Of a stretch of DNA of 64,000 bases, positions 10,507 to 19,618 are shown in pieces (position 1 is the stretch's first letter; each line of letters opens with the position of its first letter). Below the pieces are notes generated by a model that did not search any database, had not been told where the DNA came from, and saw only the letters and a program-made list of their open reading frames with translations. A program made the position numbers and the translations under genes. Origin of the DNA: an uncultured Verrucomicrobiota bacterium (GTDB lineage: Bacteria; Verrucomicrobiota; Kiritimatiellia; SS1-B-03-39; UBA6053); assembly GCA_937127435.1 (NCBI GenBank), contig CAKZLZ010000018.1, positions 1 through 64,000 on the forward strand. Reading direction: 5' to 3'.

Positions 10507-11905
10507 ATGACCGGCTCCCAACCCAAACATCCTTTTGATCATGACCGACCAACAGCGATGGGATGCCATGGGCTGAAGCGGCGGATGGATCAATACACCC
10601 AACCTTGATCGCATTGCAGTGGAGGGCGTTCGCTTCTCGAACTGCGTCACGAATTCACCCGTCTGCATTCCTGCCCGGGTTTCACTTGCAACAGGACTCT
10701 ATCCACACAACACGGGTATCTGGCAAAACCTTAACCATGACATGTCCGCAGATACACAGACCTGGATGCAGGCGATTCGTGATGCGGGCTACAGAACCAG
10801 TCTGTTCGGTAAAACCCATCTACATCACCATTCGGGAGATCTGCGGGAGCGAGAGCATCTTTTGCACGCTTACGGGTTGCAGGATGTAGATGAGGTCGGC
10901 GGCCCCCGGGCCAGCGCCAGGGTTTTAACCCATCTGACCGAACATTGGGAACAAGCTGGCCTTTGGGATGCATACAAAGAAGATTATGATGAGCGATTCA
11001 CAAACAAGCCCTACGTCGTTCGACCGTCAACCCTTCCCCTGGAAGAGTATGCCGATGTGTACGTAGGGCAAAAAGCCAAGCAGTATTTAAAGGACTACGA
11101 CCGACCAGAGCCCTGGTTCTGCTGGGTAAGCTTCGGTGGTCCCCATGAACCTTGGGACACACCGGAGCCTTATGCCAGTATGTATAAGCCCGAAGATATG
11201 CCGAAACCAATCCTTCCCCCCCAGACTCCCGATGAGCGCCCCCAAGGCATCTTGGACAAAAGATTAACAGAGGCACCAAAGTTGAGTCCAGAAGAAATTG
11301 CGGCAATGCGAGCGGATTATGCAGGAAATGTTACCCTGATCGATGATCAGATCGGAGAGATTCTCCAGACCCTTACCGAGCGGTGTGAACTGGATAACAC
11401 TGTCATCGTTTTCTCCTCCGATCATGGAGAAATGAATGGTGACTACGGCTTGATTTACAAAGAAACATTTCTCAACGGTGCAGTTCGTGTCCCGCTTCTG
11501 GTGCGCACTCCCAGCACGCTGAAGGGCGAAAACGCGGGCGCCGTCGTCGACGCTCTGACAGAGTGGTTTGACATTGGACCCACTCTTGTAGAATTGGCCG
11601 GTGCTACACTCACCCACACGCAGTTCGCAATGTCGTTATGTGGCGTTGTCAACGGGTCCAACGCAGAACACAGGCCCTTCGTCATATCAGAGCTAAAAGG
11701 TGAGATCATGTACATGGACAAACAATGGAAGCTGTTCTTGAACAAAGAGGGACGTCCTTATTGCCTTTTTTCCCTCATCCACGACCCCGACGAAGTCCGC
11801 AATCTCGTCTGCGATGAATCACTCAAGAATGTTCAGTTGGATATTCGAGTCTGGATTCAGGAGCACCTTGTACGATCACAAGTACGCCTGGGTGAATACC
11901 ATTGA
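10507..11905 (+). pseudogene. Broken sulfatase gene (frameshift plus in-frame TGA near the start)
   Basis: From residue 40 on this is a normal type I sulfatase with formylglycine motif VCIPARVSL and SSDHGE metal ligands. The start of the gene is damaged twice. An ATG at 10507 opens MTGSQP, then an extra A in the AAA run at 10525-10527 shifts the frame. In the other frame the expected ILLIMTDQQRWDAMG is found and then stops at a TGA (10574-10576) where a Trp (TGG) is expected before SGGWINTPNLD. The ORF listed in the track begins at a GTG at 10619 and lacks the metal-binding aspartate of MTDQQ, so that product should be inactive. Either the gene is decaying or there are two sequencing errors. 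Confidence 0.8.
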
Positions 11906-12306
11906 GAAACTACAGAACGATAAAGGACGTAGCGGAAAAAGCATGCGAAATCTTCGAAAACCTCTTGGCCGAGTAAAAAAAGGTGACCCGAAACCAAGAT
12001 GGCCGGTCGTTGCGACCGAAGGTCGGAACCGGAAAGGTAGCTTCCCGGCTTACGCCTTGTCGGGACTTCCAGATCGTATCAAGTGCCAGTTGATCCCAAA
12101 GAGTAAGAGGCAAACAGTAATCTCCCCAAGATAGAGGACTTTACGTTGGTGCCCTTTACCCGACTGTTTTCCGACTACGCTCCAGTAACGGTGATGCTTG
12201 CCACACCATCATTTTGAGTTTTAACATTCATTCCATATCGAAACCTCACCGGCATTGAACTCCAAAGCCCACCCCTGCGGTACACTTCTATAACTTTTCC
12301 AAAGAC
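11906..12306. other. 401-bp stretch without a recognisable gene
   Basis: Between the broken sulfatase and the broken HTH gene no convincing reading frame is seen. The track ORF 11814-12134 mostly overlaps the sulfatase end in another frame and has a composition unlike a real protein. The stretch lies between two pseudogenes and may itself be degenerate sequence, possibly a remnant of a transposase or other mobile gene, but I cannot identify one. Confidence 0.5.
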
Positions 12307-12534
12307 ATGAATCTACTTGCATATGACCCTACGTATCCTGCTAACCCATAGGGTTTAGGGGAAAAGATTCGTAAAGCAAGGATGGATAAGGGCTGGCAGG
12401 TGAAGGAGCTTGCAGCCATGCTTGGTGTGGATGAGAACACGGTTTTAAACTGGGAGCTTCGTGGGATGAAGCCGAGGAAGCATATGAAAGAGCTGAAATC
12501 GTTACTTATATTAAACAATTGTCATAGTAGATAA
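12307..12534 (+). pseudogene. HTH (XRE-type) DNA-binding protein remnant with in-frame TAG
   Basis: Reading from the ATG at 12307 gives MNLLAYDPTYPANP, then a TAG stop at 12349-12351, then in the same frame GLGEKIRKARMDKGWQVKEL and a full helix-turn-helix (MLGVDENTVLNWELRG) to a TAA. The part before and the part after the stop together match the layout of a small HTH family common in Verrucomicrobia and relatives, where a Tyr-Pro-x-Asn-Pro segment precedes LGE(K/H)IRK. The amber codon probably replaced a sense codon by one point mutation. No start codon is available after the stop except the ATG inside the HTH, so the gene is probably inactive. It is not in the ORF track. Confidence 0.65.
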
Positions 12535-12671
12535 TCTATAAAAAATATAAACAATACATTCGTTACGAATTGTGCATTTTGCAAAAAATAACTTGACTAT
12601 ATTTGTGATATTTTGGTTCTGTGGCTAAGGCTAAGTGAAATAATACTGAAATCCAAAACATCAGGGAAGTA

Positions 12672-15407
12672 ATGAAAAATGTGTCAAGCAAAGGTTTACC
12701 CTTTAGTTCCCTATTAATTCTTCTGGTAATCTTTTTGTTACCAATACAAGTGACCGCAATCGAACCTCCTGAGTGGATTAGGGTTGGAACAGCGACAAAT
12801 GTACGAGCAAGTTATGGCCTTTCAGCAAATCCACTATTTGAGGCCTCTGTTGGTGAGGTAGGAACAGTGATGGAAGGACCTGAAGAATCAGATGGATTTA
12901 CATGGTGGTATATTTATTGGCAAAATCATTCCCAGTATGGCTGGGCTGCTGAGGGGAATAACAGACTTGTTGTTATTAAACCTGACAAACCAAAGACAAA
13001 CAACCCTGGATCGACATCAAGCGGAAGCGCACCGATCATTTCATCTTTACGGCCTACATTTGAATGGACTTTGATGCCTAAGGCATCGAGTTATGAAATT
13101 TATTGGAGTGAAAATCGACAAGGTGCAGACGTACACGAATCTGGGAAAATCGATCATAGCCCCGACAGCTCTTGGAGATTACCTTCTTCGATGCCCTTAA
13201 AACCTAATACAGTATATGTGTGGGATATGGTCGCCAAAAGCAGTGCAGGAGAAAGCCCTGTTGCTGAAAACAGATTTTTCAAGACCCCTAATCTAACCCC
13301 AGAACTGGTATTTCTTTCGATCGACACCTTGAGTGACGACAATGAAGGCGAGAGCCAAGGAAACGGTGACGGAATTGTAAATCCTGGCGAAAAGATTGAG
13401 CTTGATATAAACATCGCCAACATCGGAAATATGGATTCCAGTGACGGAACACTATCACTATCCACAGAAAGCGAATACGTAGTGCATATAGATGACACAC
13501 CTTCAACCCTTAGAGGTATTGATATAGGTGATGATCGAGAAGGATCTGGAGATTTTGATATACTCATTTCTGATGACTGCCCAGACAACACTGAGATTAC
13601 ATTTACTCTCACTATGGAGACCCCAGAAGGACTATGGGAGGACACCGTTTCCTTCACAGTATATGTTGACCACCCTCCGGCAGAGAAAGCAGTGCTTTTA
13701 TCTCCAAAAGAAAGTTTTTTGTCGAAGCTTGGGAAATTGACATTAAGTTGGACCATTGGAAATACAGCCGAAGCAGCAACCCTATATTTTGGTCCAGCCA
13801 ACGAACCTATAGAATATAATCAAGTCGGTGATTACCGTGACACCATCGCAACTTTGTTAGTAAATGAATATACAGATTACATCTGTCGGATTGATACAGT
13901 AAACCCTGATGGCGAAATTACAGTAGGTGATGTGTACAATATTAATTACCAACGGACAAATACAACCGGACCGGACGGCTGCACACTAGAAGGAATCAAG
14001 AAAACTGATATTCGATCAATTATTCCCACCACCACGTATGATGACCATGTAGGTCGAGACTATAATGACAACGGCGGTATGGGTAATGATGGCGATGTGG
14101 GAAATATAGTTGTTTCACCGGTGACGGGCACAATCACATACTTTGACACATATCCTAAAGATTCACTAGACTCTGATTACGGTGAACTGCTCGTTGCAAT
14201 AAAAACAAGGGTCAACCCAAATACTGACTTTCTTCGATTTGATGAAAAGAACATACCCACAGGGAATGATAATGTCACTGTGTTTGCGGGTCACCTGAGT
14301 AAAATCCGATACGATAAAGATGGTAATAAAGAAAGTAGCGCTTGCCCTATTCCTCTTGCGATTGGCGACAAAGTCATTGCCGGTGAAACACCCATTGGAT
14401 ATATAGCAGATTCTGGACACAATGGAGGATATGATCCTCATGTCCACATAGGGATATTGCCCTACATAGAAGATGGCGTAATTGATACATCTGATTTAAC
14501 AAGTTCAAGCGCATTCCCTGGTCGAATCCTCGCCACAACAAACAATCCGGACAATATCAGGTCGGGTATGATTGACCCCGCAAAATTCACTTCTATCGAT
14601 GACTGGAATAATGCGTTTAGCCAACAGAAAATATTTGGGATTTTCTTGAATGGTAATAATGAACCCATTGTGGGTTCACCTATAACAGTTACAAAAACAT
14701 CTACCCTAGCAGTCCAACGCTCGTTCTTAATGACAACTTCTAGCCTTTCATCAGAATCTAGTTCTTCTCCAAGCTCATGGACGATTTACCCAAATGAAGA
14801 TGGAAGATTTAGTTTTGATTTTCTACCTCAAGGAAGCTTCATTTTTTCCATCTCAAGCTCAAATCCTGCCATTAATAATTTACAGTCTGATGTTGTTATC
14901 GGTGCCGAAAACATCGAGCTACATCTACAGGAATCTAATTTGGCAATAGCGCCGTACGTAGAACAAATCCCTGAAAAGATTCACGTAGACGAAGGCTCTC
15001 AAGCAGACATTAGGCCAATTATTTCCGGAACAGGTCCAATACAATTCGAATGGAAAAAAGACGGCACCACGGTGGTCTCTTCAAATCTAGCTCCTTTAGT
15101 GGTACCATCTGCTTCTAGTCAGTCTGATGGACTGTACACATTAAATATGAGCAATAACGCAGGAAATCTATCAACTAATATTGTATTGATTGTCCACCCA
15201 AAGCTAAAGAGCAATATGAGACCAAATCAACTATTTTGGACTGCCGCCTTTTCTGATTGGTCATTAGAAGAAACAACAGACTTACAAAATCCTAATTGGA
15301 TACCGGCACAGGGGGAACCCAACACAGATGGAAGTGATAAAGTATTTACTCCAAATTCTGGAGGTACTGTAAAATTTTACCGGCTACTTAGAAGTATTGA
15401 TCCCTGA
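12672..15407 (+). CDS. Exported multidomain protein with M23-like peptidase and Ig domains
   Basis: A 911-residue exported protein. A signal peptide (SSLLILLVIFLLPIQVTA) is followed by an SH3-like segment (about 35-100), a fibronectin-III-like segment (FEWTLMPKASSYEIYW), Ig/CARDB-like repeats, an M23 (LytM) metallopeptidase-like domain, an Ig-like domain and a short C-terminal module ending in FYRLL that is frequent in verrucomicrobial surface proteins. In the M23-like part, DDHVGRDYND supplies an H-x3-D and DPHVHIGIL an H-x-H, so the zinc site looks intact. It may cut peptidoglycan or a peptide in the periplasm or outside the cell. It is preceded by an A+T-rich 137-bp gap that probably holds its promoter. 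The domain calls beyond M23 are by pattern only. Confidence 0.8.
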   Translation: MKNVSSKGLPFSSLLILLVIFLLPIQVTAIEPPEWIRVGTATNVRASYGLSANPLFEASVGEVGTVMEGPEESDGFTWWYIYWQNHSQYGWAAEGNNRLVVIKPDKPKTNNPGSTSSGSAPIISSLRPTFEWTLMPKASSYEIYWSENRQGADVHESGKIDHSPDSSWRLPSSMPLKPNTVYVWDMVAKSSAGESPVAENRFFKTPNLTPELVFLSIDTLSDDNEGESQGNGDGIVNPGEKIELDINIANIGNMDSSDGTLSLSTESEYVVHIDDTPSTLRGIDIGDDREGSGDFDILISDDCPDNTEITFTLTMETPEGLWEDTVSFTVYVDHPPAEKAVLLSPKESFLSKLGKLTLSWTIGNTAEAATLYFGPANEPIEYNQVGDYRDTIATLLVNEYTDYICRIDTVNPDGEITVGDVYNINYQRTNTTGPDGCTLEGIKKTDIRSIIPTTTYDDHVGRDYNDNGGMGNDGDVGNIVVSPVTGTITYFDTYPKDSLDSDYGELLVAIKTRVNPNTDFLRFDEKNIPTGNDNVTVFAGHLSKIRYDKDGNKESSACPIPLAIGDKVIAGETPIGYIADSGHNGGYDPHVHIGILPYIEDGVIDTSDLTSSSAFPGRILATTNNPDNIRSGMIDPAKFTSIDDWNNAFSQQKIFGIFLNGNNEPIVGSPITVTKTSTLAVQRSFLMTTSSLSSESSSSPSSWTIYPNEDGRFSFDFLPQGSFIFSISSSNPAINNLQSDVVIGAENIELHLQESNLAIAPYVEQIPEKIHVDEGSQADIRPIISGTGPIQFEWKKDGTTVVSSNLAPLVVPSASSQSDGLYTLNMSNNAGNLSTNIVLIVHPKLKSNMRPNQLFWTAAFSDWSLEETTDLQNPNWIPAQGEPNTDGSDKVFTPNSGGTVKFYRLLRSIDP

Positions 15408-15419
15408 AGTTTTCAGGGA
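15401..15419. terminator. Short hairpin at the end of the M23/Ig gene
   Basis: TCCCTGAA-GTT-TTCAGGGA is a perfect 8-bp stem overlapping the stop codon of the upstream gene. It has no T-tract, so it is at best a weak terminator or an mRNA 3'-end stabiliser between this gene and the convergent gene at 15437-15811. Confidence 0.4.
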
Positions 15420-15436
15420 ACATGAGTTTCAATAAC

Positions 15437-15811
15437 TCAAAGCCCCTTCAGTTTCACTTTGAGTTTCTCAATCTGTTTTTCCAGACTTGCCTTCTTAGCA
15501 GCTTTCGCTCCTTCGATTTTGGAAGATGCGATTTCCACCACCTTCTCTAATTCTTCAAAAGAAAGCTCATTGTAGGCACGCTTACTAAGGAACACAGAGC
15601 GGACGTCTGCGGAGCCAACTTGCTTCGCCGGTTTCTTTATTCTGCCTGGAACTCTTTTTGCGTCCTTAGCCTTGGGTTTCTTGGCCTTAAGCTCACCAAG
15701 TTTGGCCTTGCGGTACGCAATCTCGCCTTTGGCATTGGTTTTAAGGGCATCGCCCTCTTTGACCCAGACACAACCGCTAGGTGGCCTGCCAGGGTACTTG
15801 GGATTCTTCAC
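15437..15811 (-). CDS. Small basic protein of unknown function
   Basis: This 124-residue, lysine-rich protein begins at a GTG. The N-terminal half is basic and low in complexity (KLGELKAKKPKAKDAKRVPG) and the C-terminal half is predicted coiled coil (ELEKVVEIASSKIEGAKAAKK). Such a layout would suit a nucleic-acid-binding protein, but I do not recognise a family. It is convergent with the M23/Ig gene and is the first gene on the island side of the left flank. Confidence 0.6.
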   Translation of the reverse strand: MKNPKYPGRPPSGCVWVKEGDALKTNAKGEIAYRKAKLGELKAKKPKAKDAKRVPGRIKKPAKQVGSADVRSVFLSKRAYNELSFEELEKVVEIASSKIEGAKAAKKASLEKQIEKLKVKLKGL

Positions 15812-15893
15812 GGGTTTGTATTGGATGTCCTTACAATAAGTGTTTTGATCCTTAGAACAGACTCTTCAAGAAAAAACCACCCAAGTAATTTTA

Positions 15894-16175
15894 TCAATTA
15901 TCACTCCACGTTTTCCATAATCCCCAAGAAACCATCATTAGTACCCCAAAATATACAGGGAGCACGGATAGCCCCAGTAGCGCAGCCGCATTACTTTTCG
16001 GCAGAACATATGCAGTGATTCCTATACAGAGTACGGCTACCATGACTGCAAGTTTTCTTCGATGGGTTGAATGCTCCCTTCGACTTCTATCTTGAATCAG
16101 CGCAAGCAATCTAATGAGCACCATCGCGACCATAAAAGCGGCCCCTATTACTCCAACAACATCTGGATTCGACAT
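15894..16175 (-). CDS. Small membrane protein, unknown function
   Basis: A 93-residue protein with about three hydrophobic segments (GVIGAAFMVAMVLIRLLALI, KLAVMVAVLCIGITAYVL and LLGLSVLPVYFGVLMMVSW) separated by a basic loop (QDRSRREHSTHRRK). The start is supported by a CATACGGAG ribosome-binding site. It lies downstream of the CBASS effector on the same strand, but 168 bp away, so whether it belongs to that operon is uncertain. Confidence 0.6.
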   Translation of the reverse strand: MSNPDVVGVIGAAFMVAMVLIRLLALIQDRSRREHSTHRRKLAVMVAVLCIGITAYVLPKSNAAALLGLSVLPVYFGVLMMVSWGLWKTWSDN

Positions 16176-16320
16176 GTTTCAGCTCCGTATGTGTTACGTT
16201 TCTAAAAGGTCAGTGTCTCATCCTTAACCTGAATTGGGTTTGTTCAACTTCTGAAATTTGTCTGAAAAGCTTAAGGATGCAGCCCTGTATCAAAAAATGT
16301 CAAAAAGCTCTTATCAGTAA

Positions 16321-16337
16321 AAGACTTTCTAGGTCTT
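16321..16337 (-). terminator. Possible weak terminator after the CBASS operon
   Basis: On the minus strand AAGAC-CTAGAAA-GTCTT followed by a short T run lies just after the stop of the SAVED gene. The stem is only 5 bp, so it is a tentative terminator. Confidence 0.3.
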
Positions 16338-16343
16338 GGTTTA

Positions 16344-17459
16344 TCATTTATTGAAAGTTTCGGCCCCATCACTTGTCCACAGAGCCACCTTAGCTGCATT
16401 GAATTCCAAAGCCCAATCATATTGTTTCATACTAGGGTTGTAGTTATGAATAACAACTTTCCCCATCATACCATCTTGATGCAGTGCTCCAAGCCTGGTT
16501 ATAAAAGAAGCCTGAGCACACAGAAACAAGTGTATTTCCGTCGAAATTTTGTTCAGACCAGTAAGTAAGTGCGCAACCTTCTTAGCCACGCCTGCTTGGA
16601 CGACCTCACAAGGCAAAGCATCATACTTACATTCAAAAGGTAATGACACATGTATAACCCTACCAACGAGGGCGGGTGGAAGCTCTGAATCCATTATATC
16701 CAGTGAAAAAGAAACTGCCACTCCCACAGGACCGTTTTCGGATTTTGATATTTCTTTTTGTATATCACTAAGTGTTTCATAGCCCCTGTATGAAAATACA
16801 GGTTCGACAGGACGACCGACATCATCAAGAATGACCCATTCATTCCTTTCTCGATTATGATCCATATATACTATTGGTAAATGTCCATCACGGAGCGTTG
16901 CTCCAATAACATACAATGACGGAACAGACCCGAGAGCGGCAACAAAAGCTTCTGTCGCCTCTGGATGCTCCATTCTCCTCATAATGCTTTGATGTACTCC
17001 AGGATACTCTCTGCAAATTGATGCCGGGTCACGCGAGTCTATGTAGTCGATATTTAGTGGAGAAGCAAAAGCGACTTTTTCTTTCGGTAAAGCATCCCGG
17101 GGCAAACTTGGGTTAGAATTTGGAAAACCTCTATAAAACAGCAACACCGAACCTCTTGATACATCGGCCTGATCTAACTGCCGATACCTTCGCATTAGCA
17201 GGAAACATCCAAGCAAGAATGTGATAAACCCAATTGAAAAAATTATTAACCCTACTCCACCTAAATCAAAATCCAGCAACAACGGTTCTTCCCCGAATCC
17301 AGGAATAATGAGCTTTAGAAAGAATGAAAACCCACCGCCCATCATCATGGCTCTTCCCGTTTTCACAAAAAATACTCCAATTCTACACCGAAGATCACCT
17401 TTATATTTCTTCCAAACTGCAAGAGCCTGATTTATCATCTGGAGTATCGAATCAGACAT
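16344..17459 (-). CDS. cap14: CBASS effector: two-TM plus SAVED domain (Cap14-like)
   Basis: A 371-residue protein with two hydrophobic segments near the N-terminus (about residues 35-55 and 65-90, GLIIFSIGFITFLLGCFLL) and a C-terminal SAVED domain (about 170-365; typical core IHLFLCAQASFITRLGALHQ). SAVED domains bind cyclic oligonucleotides made by CD-NTases; the membrane part presumably disrupts the inner membrane on activation, as reported for Cap14-type effectors. It overlaps the JAB gene by 8 nt (TATGTCTGA), so it is the last gene of a tightly coupled operon. The assignment to the 2TM-SAVED class is confident; the symbol is by architecture only. Confidence 0.85.
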   Translation of the reverse strand: MSDSILQMINQALAVWKKYKGDLRCRIGVFFVKTGRAMMMGGGFSFFLKLIIPGFGEEPLLLDFDLGGVGLIIFSIGFITFLLGCFLLMRRYRQLDQADVSRGSVLLFYRGFPNSNPSLPRDALPKEKVAFASPLNIDYIDSRDPASICREYPGVHQSIMRRMEHPEATEAFVAALGSVPSLYVIGATLRDGHLPIVYMDHNRERNEWVILDDVGRPVEPVFSYRGYETLSDIQKEISKSENGPVGVAVSFSLDIMDSELPPALVGRVIHVSLPFECKYDALPCEVVQAGVAKKVAHLLTGLNKISTEIHLFLCAQASFITRLGALHQDGMMGKVVIHNYNPSMKQYDWALEFNAAKVALWTSDGAETFNK

Positions 17460-17925
17460 ACTTCTCTCCTTGAGGTTGAACTCTTACAAGAGTTTCTTTT
17501 ATACCAACTATCACAAATACAAAGAGTCGTATTTGTGGATTACGTTTCACACACAATTCCCAATCCTCTAGGTCTTTTCGAGAAGGTACTGGAAAACAGC
17601 AGGGATGCGTATGCCAATTCCCGATGTAAAACCTTTCTCCGCCCGATTGCAGAAAAGCCCTTTGGACAGCTCGATCATGATGCTTTGACTTCATCACAAA
17701 ACCAGTTCTGCTACGCGTATCTTTAATTCCTGGACGTGTGCATTTATCGATCTGCATTCGGTCCAGATCCTCTGTGTATCCGCCTATCAATACCCCGCAA
17801 GCTTCAGAAGATTTGACATCATTCTGCACATATTTCGACCAAGTACGAAACACCGAGTCTGAGATATCGAGATCCACATCGAGACACCCCTCCCTTTTAA
17901 TGGGCACCCGATTACTGGCACACAT
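17452..17925 (-). CDS. cap3: CBASS JAB/JAMM isopeptidase (Cap3-like)
   Basis: A JAB-family metallopeptidase with the full JAMM zinc site: glutamate in SEACGVLIGGY and NWHTHPCCFPVPSRKDLEDW, giving H-x-H-P and the downstream Ser/Asp. In type II CBASS, Cap3 removes conjugates that Cap2 attaches to the CD-NTase. The track ORF begins at 17994, but the ATG at 17925 is chosen because GGAGG lies 5 nt upstream and the overlap with the E2-E1 gene becomes a normal 14 nt. It overlaps the effector gene by 8 nt at its end. Confidence 0.87.
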   Translation of the reverse strand: MCASNRVPIKREGCLDVDLDISDSVFRTWSKYVQNDVKSSEACGVLIGGYTEDLDRMQIDKCTRPGIKDTRSRTGFVMKSKHHDRAVQRAFLQSGGERFYIGNWHTHPCCFPVPSRKDLEDWELCVKRNPQIRLFVFVIVGIKETLVRVQPQGEKYV

Positions 17926-19618
17926 CACAGCCTCCGGTGTATAACGGCAGCTCTGTAAGAGCCCCCTCATTACTCTTATACCGCTCTGAAACATTCACAC
18001 TATGCTCATGGGCAAGTAAATCTGCTCCCCTCCAAGACAGCGAGATTCCATGAGGATACTTGCCAAGCAGACCGTTGATCCCAAGCCGAGTTGCCACAAC
18101 AGCGGTTTGTATTGCATCGACATTGGAATAGGAAATATACTCAAAACCGCATCCCGCATGACGGGTAACAACATATTGCCCTTCCTCAATAAAACTCAAC
18201 TTTGGATGAAGAGAAAACTGACAGGTTGCTTCATCTCGAAAAACACAAGACAAACAGCCCTCCTTACCAGGGATTGTTAGAGCGGCATGTCCTCCCAATC
18301 CATAAGCCTCCACCCAAGCTGACACTAGCATTGGCGGTTTCACTAAATCATACACCGCCTCGGTTATTCTTCGCTCCAGCGTCATGTTGCCGGTTGTTAG
18401 TATCACTAAATCAAATTCTTCAAGATTAGCAACCCCACCATTAACCTCAAAGCCATCGGACACATCAGTACATACCAAAAAAGGATATTTTTCTTCGAGA
18501 TATTTCCTTAATCCAAGTGACTTGGCCACCCCTATACAACGTGCATCCAAGATATGCCTATGGACATTTTCTGTTCTGAAATCTTCTCCATCAATCAGGT
18601 GAAGGTTACAAACGCCCGAAGAAGCAAGTTGGTCTGCCACATACCCACCAACACTTCCACAACCGATGACACACACCTTTGCATTATTCAGGCAAGTATT
18701 TGCACCACCTCGGGGTAAGAGTCTATTTTTAGAAATAGGAGTCTCCAGAAGCAATGGTTCAAATTTCCATCTGGATAATTCCTCTGAGCTTAGCCCCAAT
18801 TCTATCTTTTCTGGCGTACTACATAACAATGAAAACCATATTGGACCGTCTTTTGCATTACCAAAAAACACTATAATCAATTCCTTGGACTTATTTCTTC
18901 TAAAAACATCTCGTACATTATGTCGGAAAACAGCACTTTGCACGTTAAAGAGATGCATTATCCAAGATGCTATATCTTTACGTTCAGCAGGTGCCGGCAT
19001 CATCCTTTCAAGAGGTATAAGTAACCCTTTACCCTTTTCATTCCTTCCTGCACGCAGCCGCCAAACCCAGTTATTAATAGATTGGGATGGATTTTCACCA
19101 TGGACAACTCTGGCTTTATCTCGCCAGCCCTTTGCCCCCTTTTTCTCACTCAAACAATGCAAACGCTGGGGCAACTCGCCCGGCTCTGCAATGCAAAACA
19201 GCCTTTGTCCACTTTGAGACAGTCTCTGCCACATTGGCTGGAATTCGCTGATTAACTCAGCCGTATTCCACTTCGGATCAGATAATCCTTTCGATACAAT
19301 TTCAACCGCTTTTTTAAGGCCAGCAATTGCTACCGCTTCAGGATTATCATAATCAACGTTGAAAGATTGTGAGGTACCAATACAAATATCTCCAAATGAC
19401 GTCACATGAGCTATTTTTCCGAATGTATCATTACCACTGATAAGATAGACTAGCGGTTCAAATGGGAACCCCTGGTCAAGCCCCCATGAAAGAAGCTCAA
19501 ACTGTGCCTCAGCACTTACTCCATGTTGTGTTTTTACATATATTGAATCGGTTTCAGGGAGTACTGAGAAGCCATTTTTTTCATAGACCTTCCGTAACCA
19601 ATTGTTGTCATACTTCAA
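17912..19618 (-). CDS. cap2: CBASS E2-E1 fusion protein (Cap2-like)
   Basis: A 568-residue ubiquitin-transferase-like enzyme. The N-terminal third is an E2-like domain (candidate cysteine in HVTSFGDICIGTS); the C-terminal half is a ThiF/E1 adenylation domain with CVIGCGSVGGYVADQLASSG as nucleotide-binding loop and the cysteine-containing segment GKEGCLSCVF. Cap2 proteins join the C-terminus of the CD-NTase to targets and thereby prime it. The start is a TTG that overlaps the CD-NTase stop codon (TAATTG), consistent with translational coupling. The C-terminus ends in a CDVCQ pair of cysteines that may complete a zinc site. Confidence 0.87.
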   Translation of the reverse strand: MKYDNNWLRKVYEKNGFSVLPETDSIYVKTQHGVSAEAQFELLSWGLDQGFPFEPLVYLISGNDTFGKIAHVTSFGDICIGTSQSFNVDYDNPEAVAIAGLKKAVEIVSKGLSDPKWNTAELISEFQPMWQRLSQSGQRLFCIAEPGELPQRLHCLSEKKGAKGWRDKARVVHGENPSQSINNWVWRLRAGRNEKGKGLLIPLERMMPAPAERKDIASWIMHLFNVQSAVFRHNVRDVFRRNKSKELIIVFFGNAKDGPIWFSLLCSTPEKIELGLSSEELSRWKFEPLLLETPISKNRLLPRGGANTCLNNAKVCVIGCGSVGGYVADQLASSGVCNLHLIDGEDFRTENVHRHILDARCIGVAKSLGLRKYLEEKYPFLVCTDVSDGFEVNGGVANLEEFDLVILTTGNMTLERRITEAVYDLVKPPMLVSAWVEAYGLGGHAALTIPGKEGCLSCVFRDEATCQFSLHPKLSFIEEGQYVVTRHAGCGFEYISYSNVDAIQTAVVATRLGINGLLGKYPHGISLSWRGADLLAHEHSVNVSERYKSNEGALTELPLYTGGCDVCQ

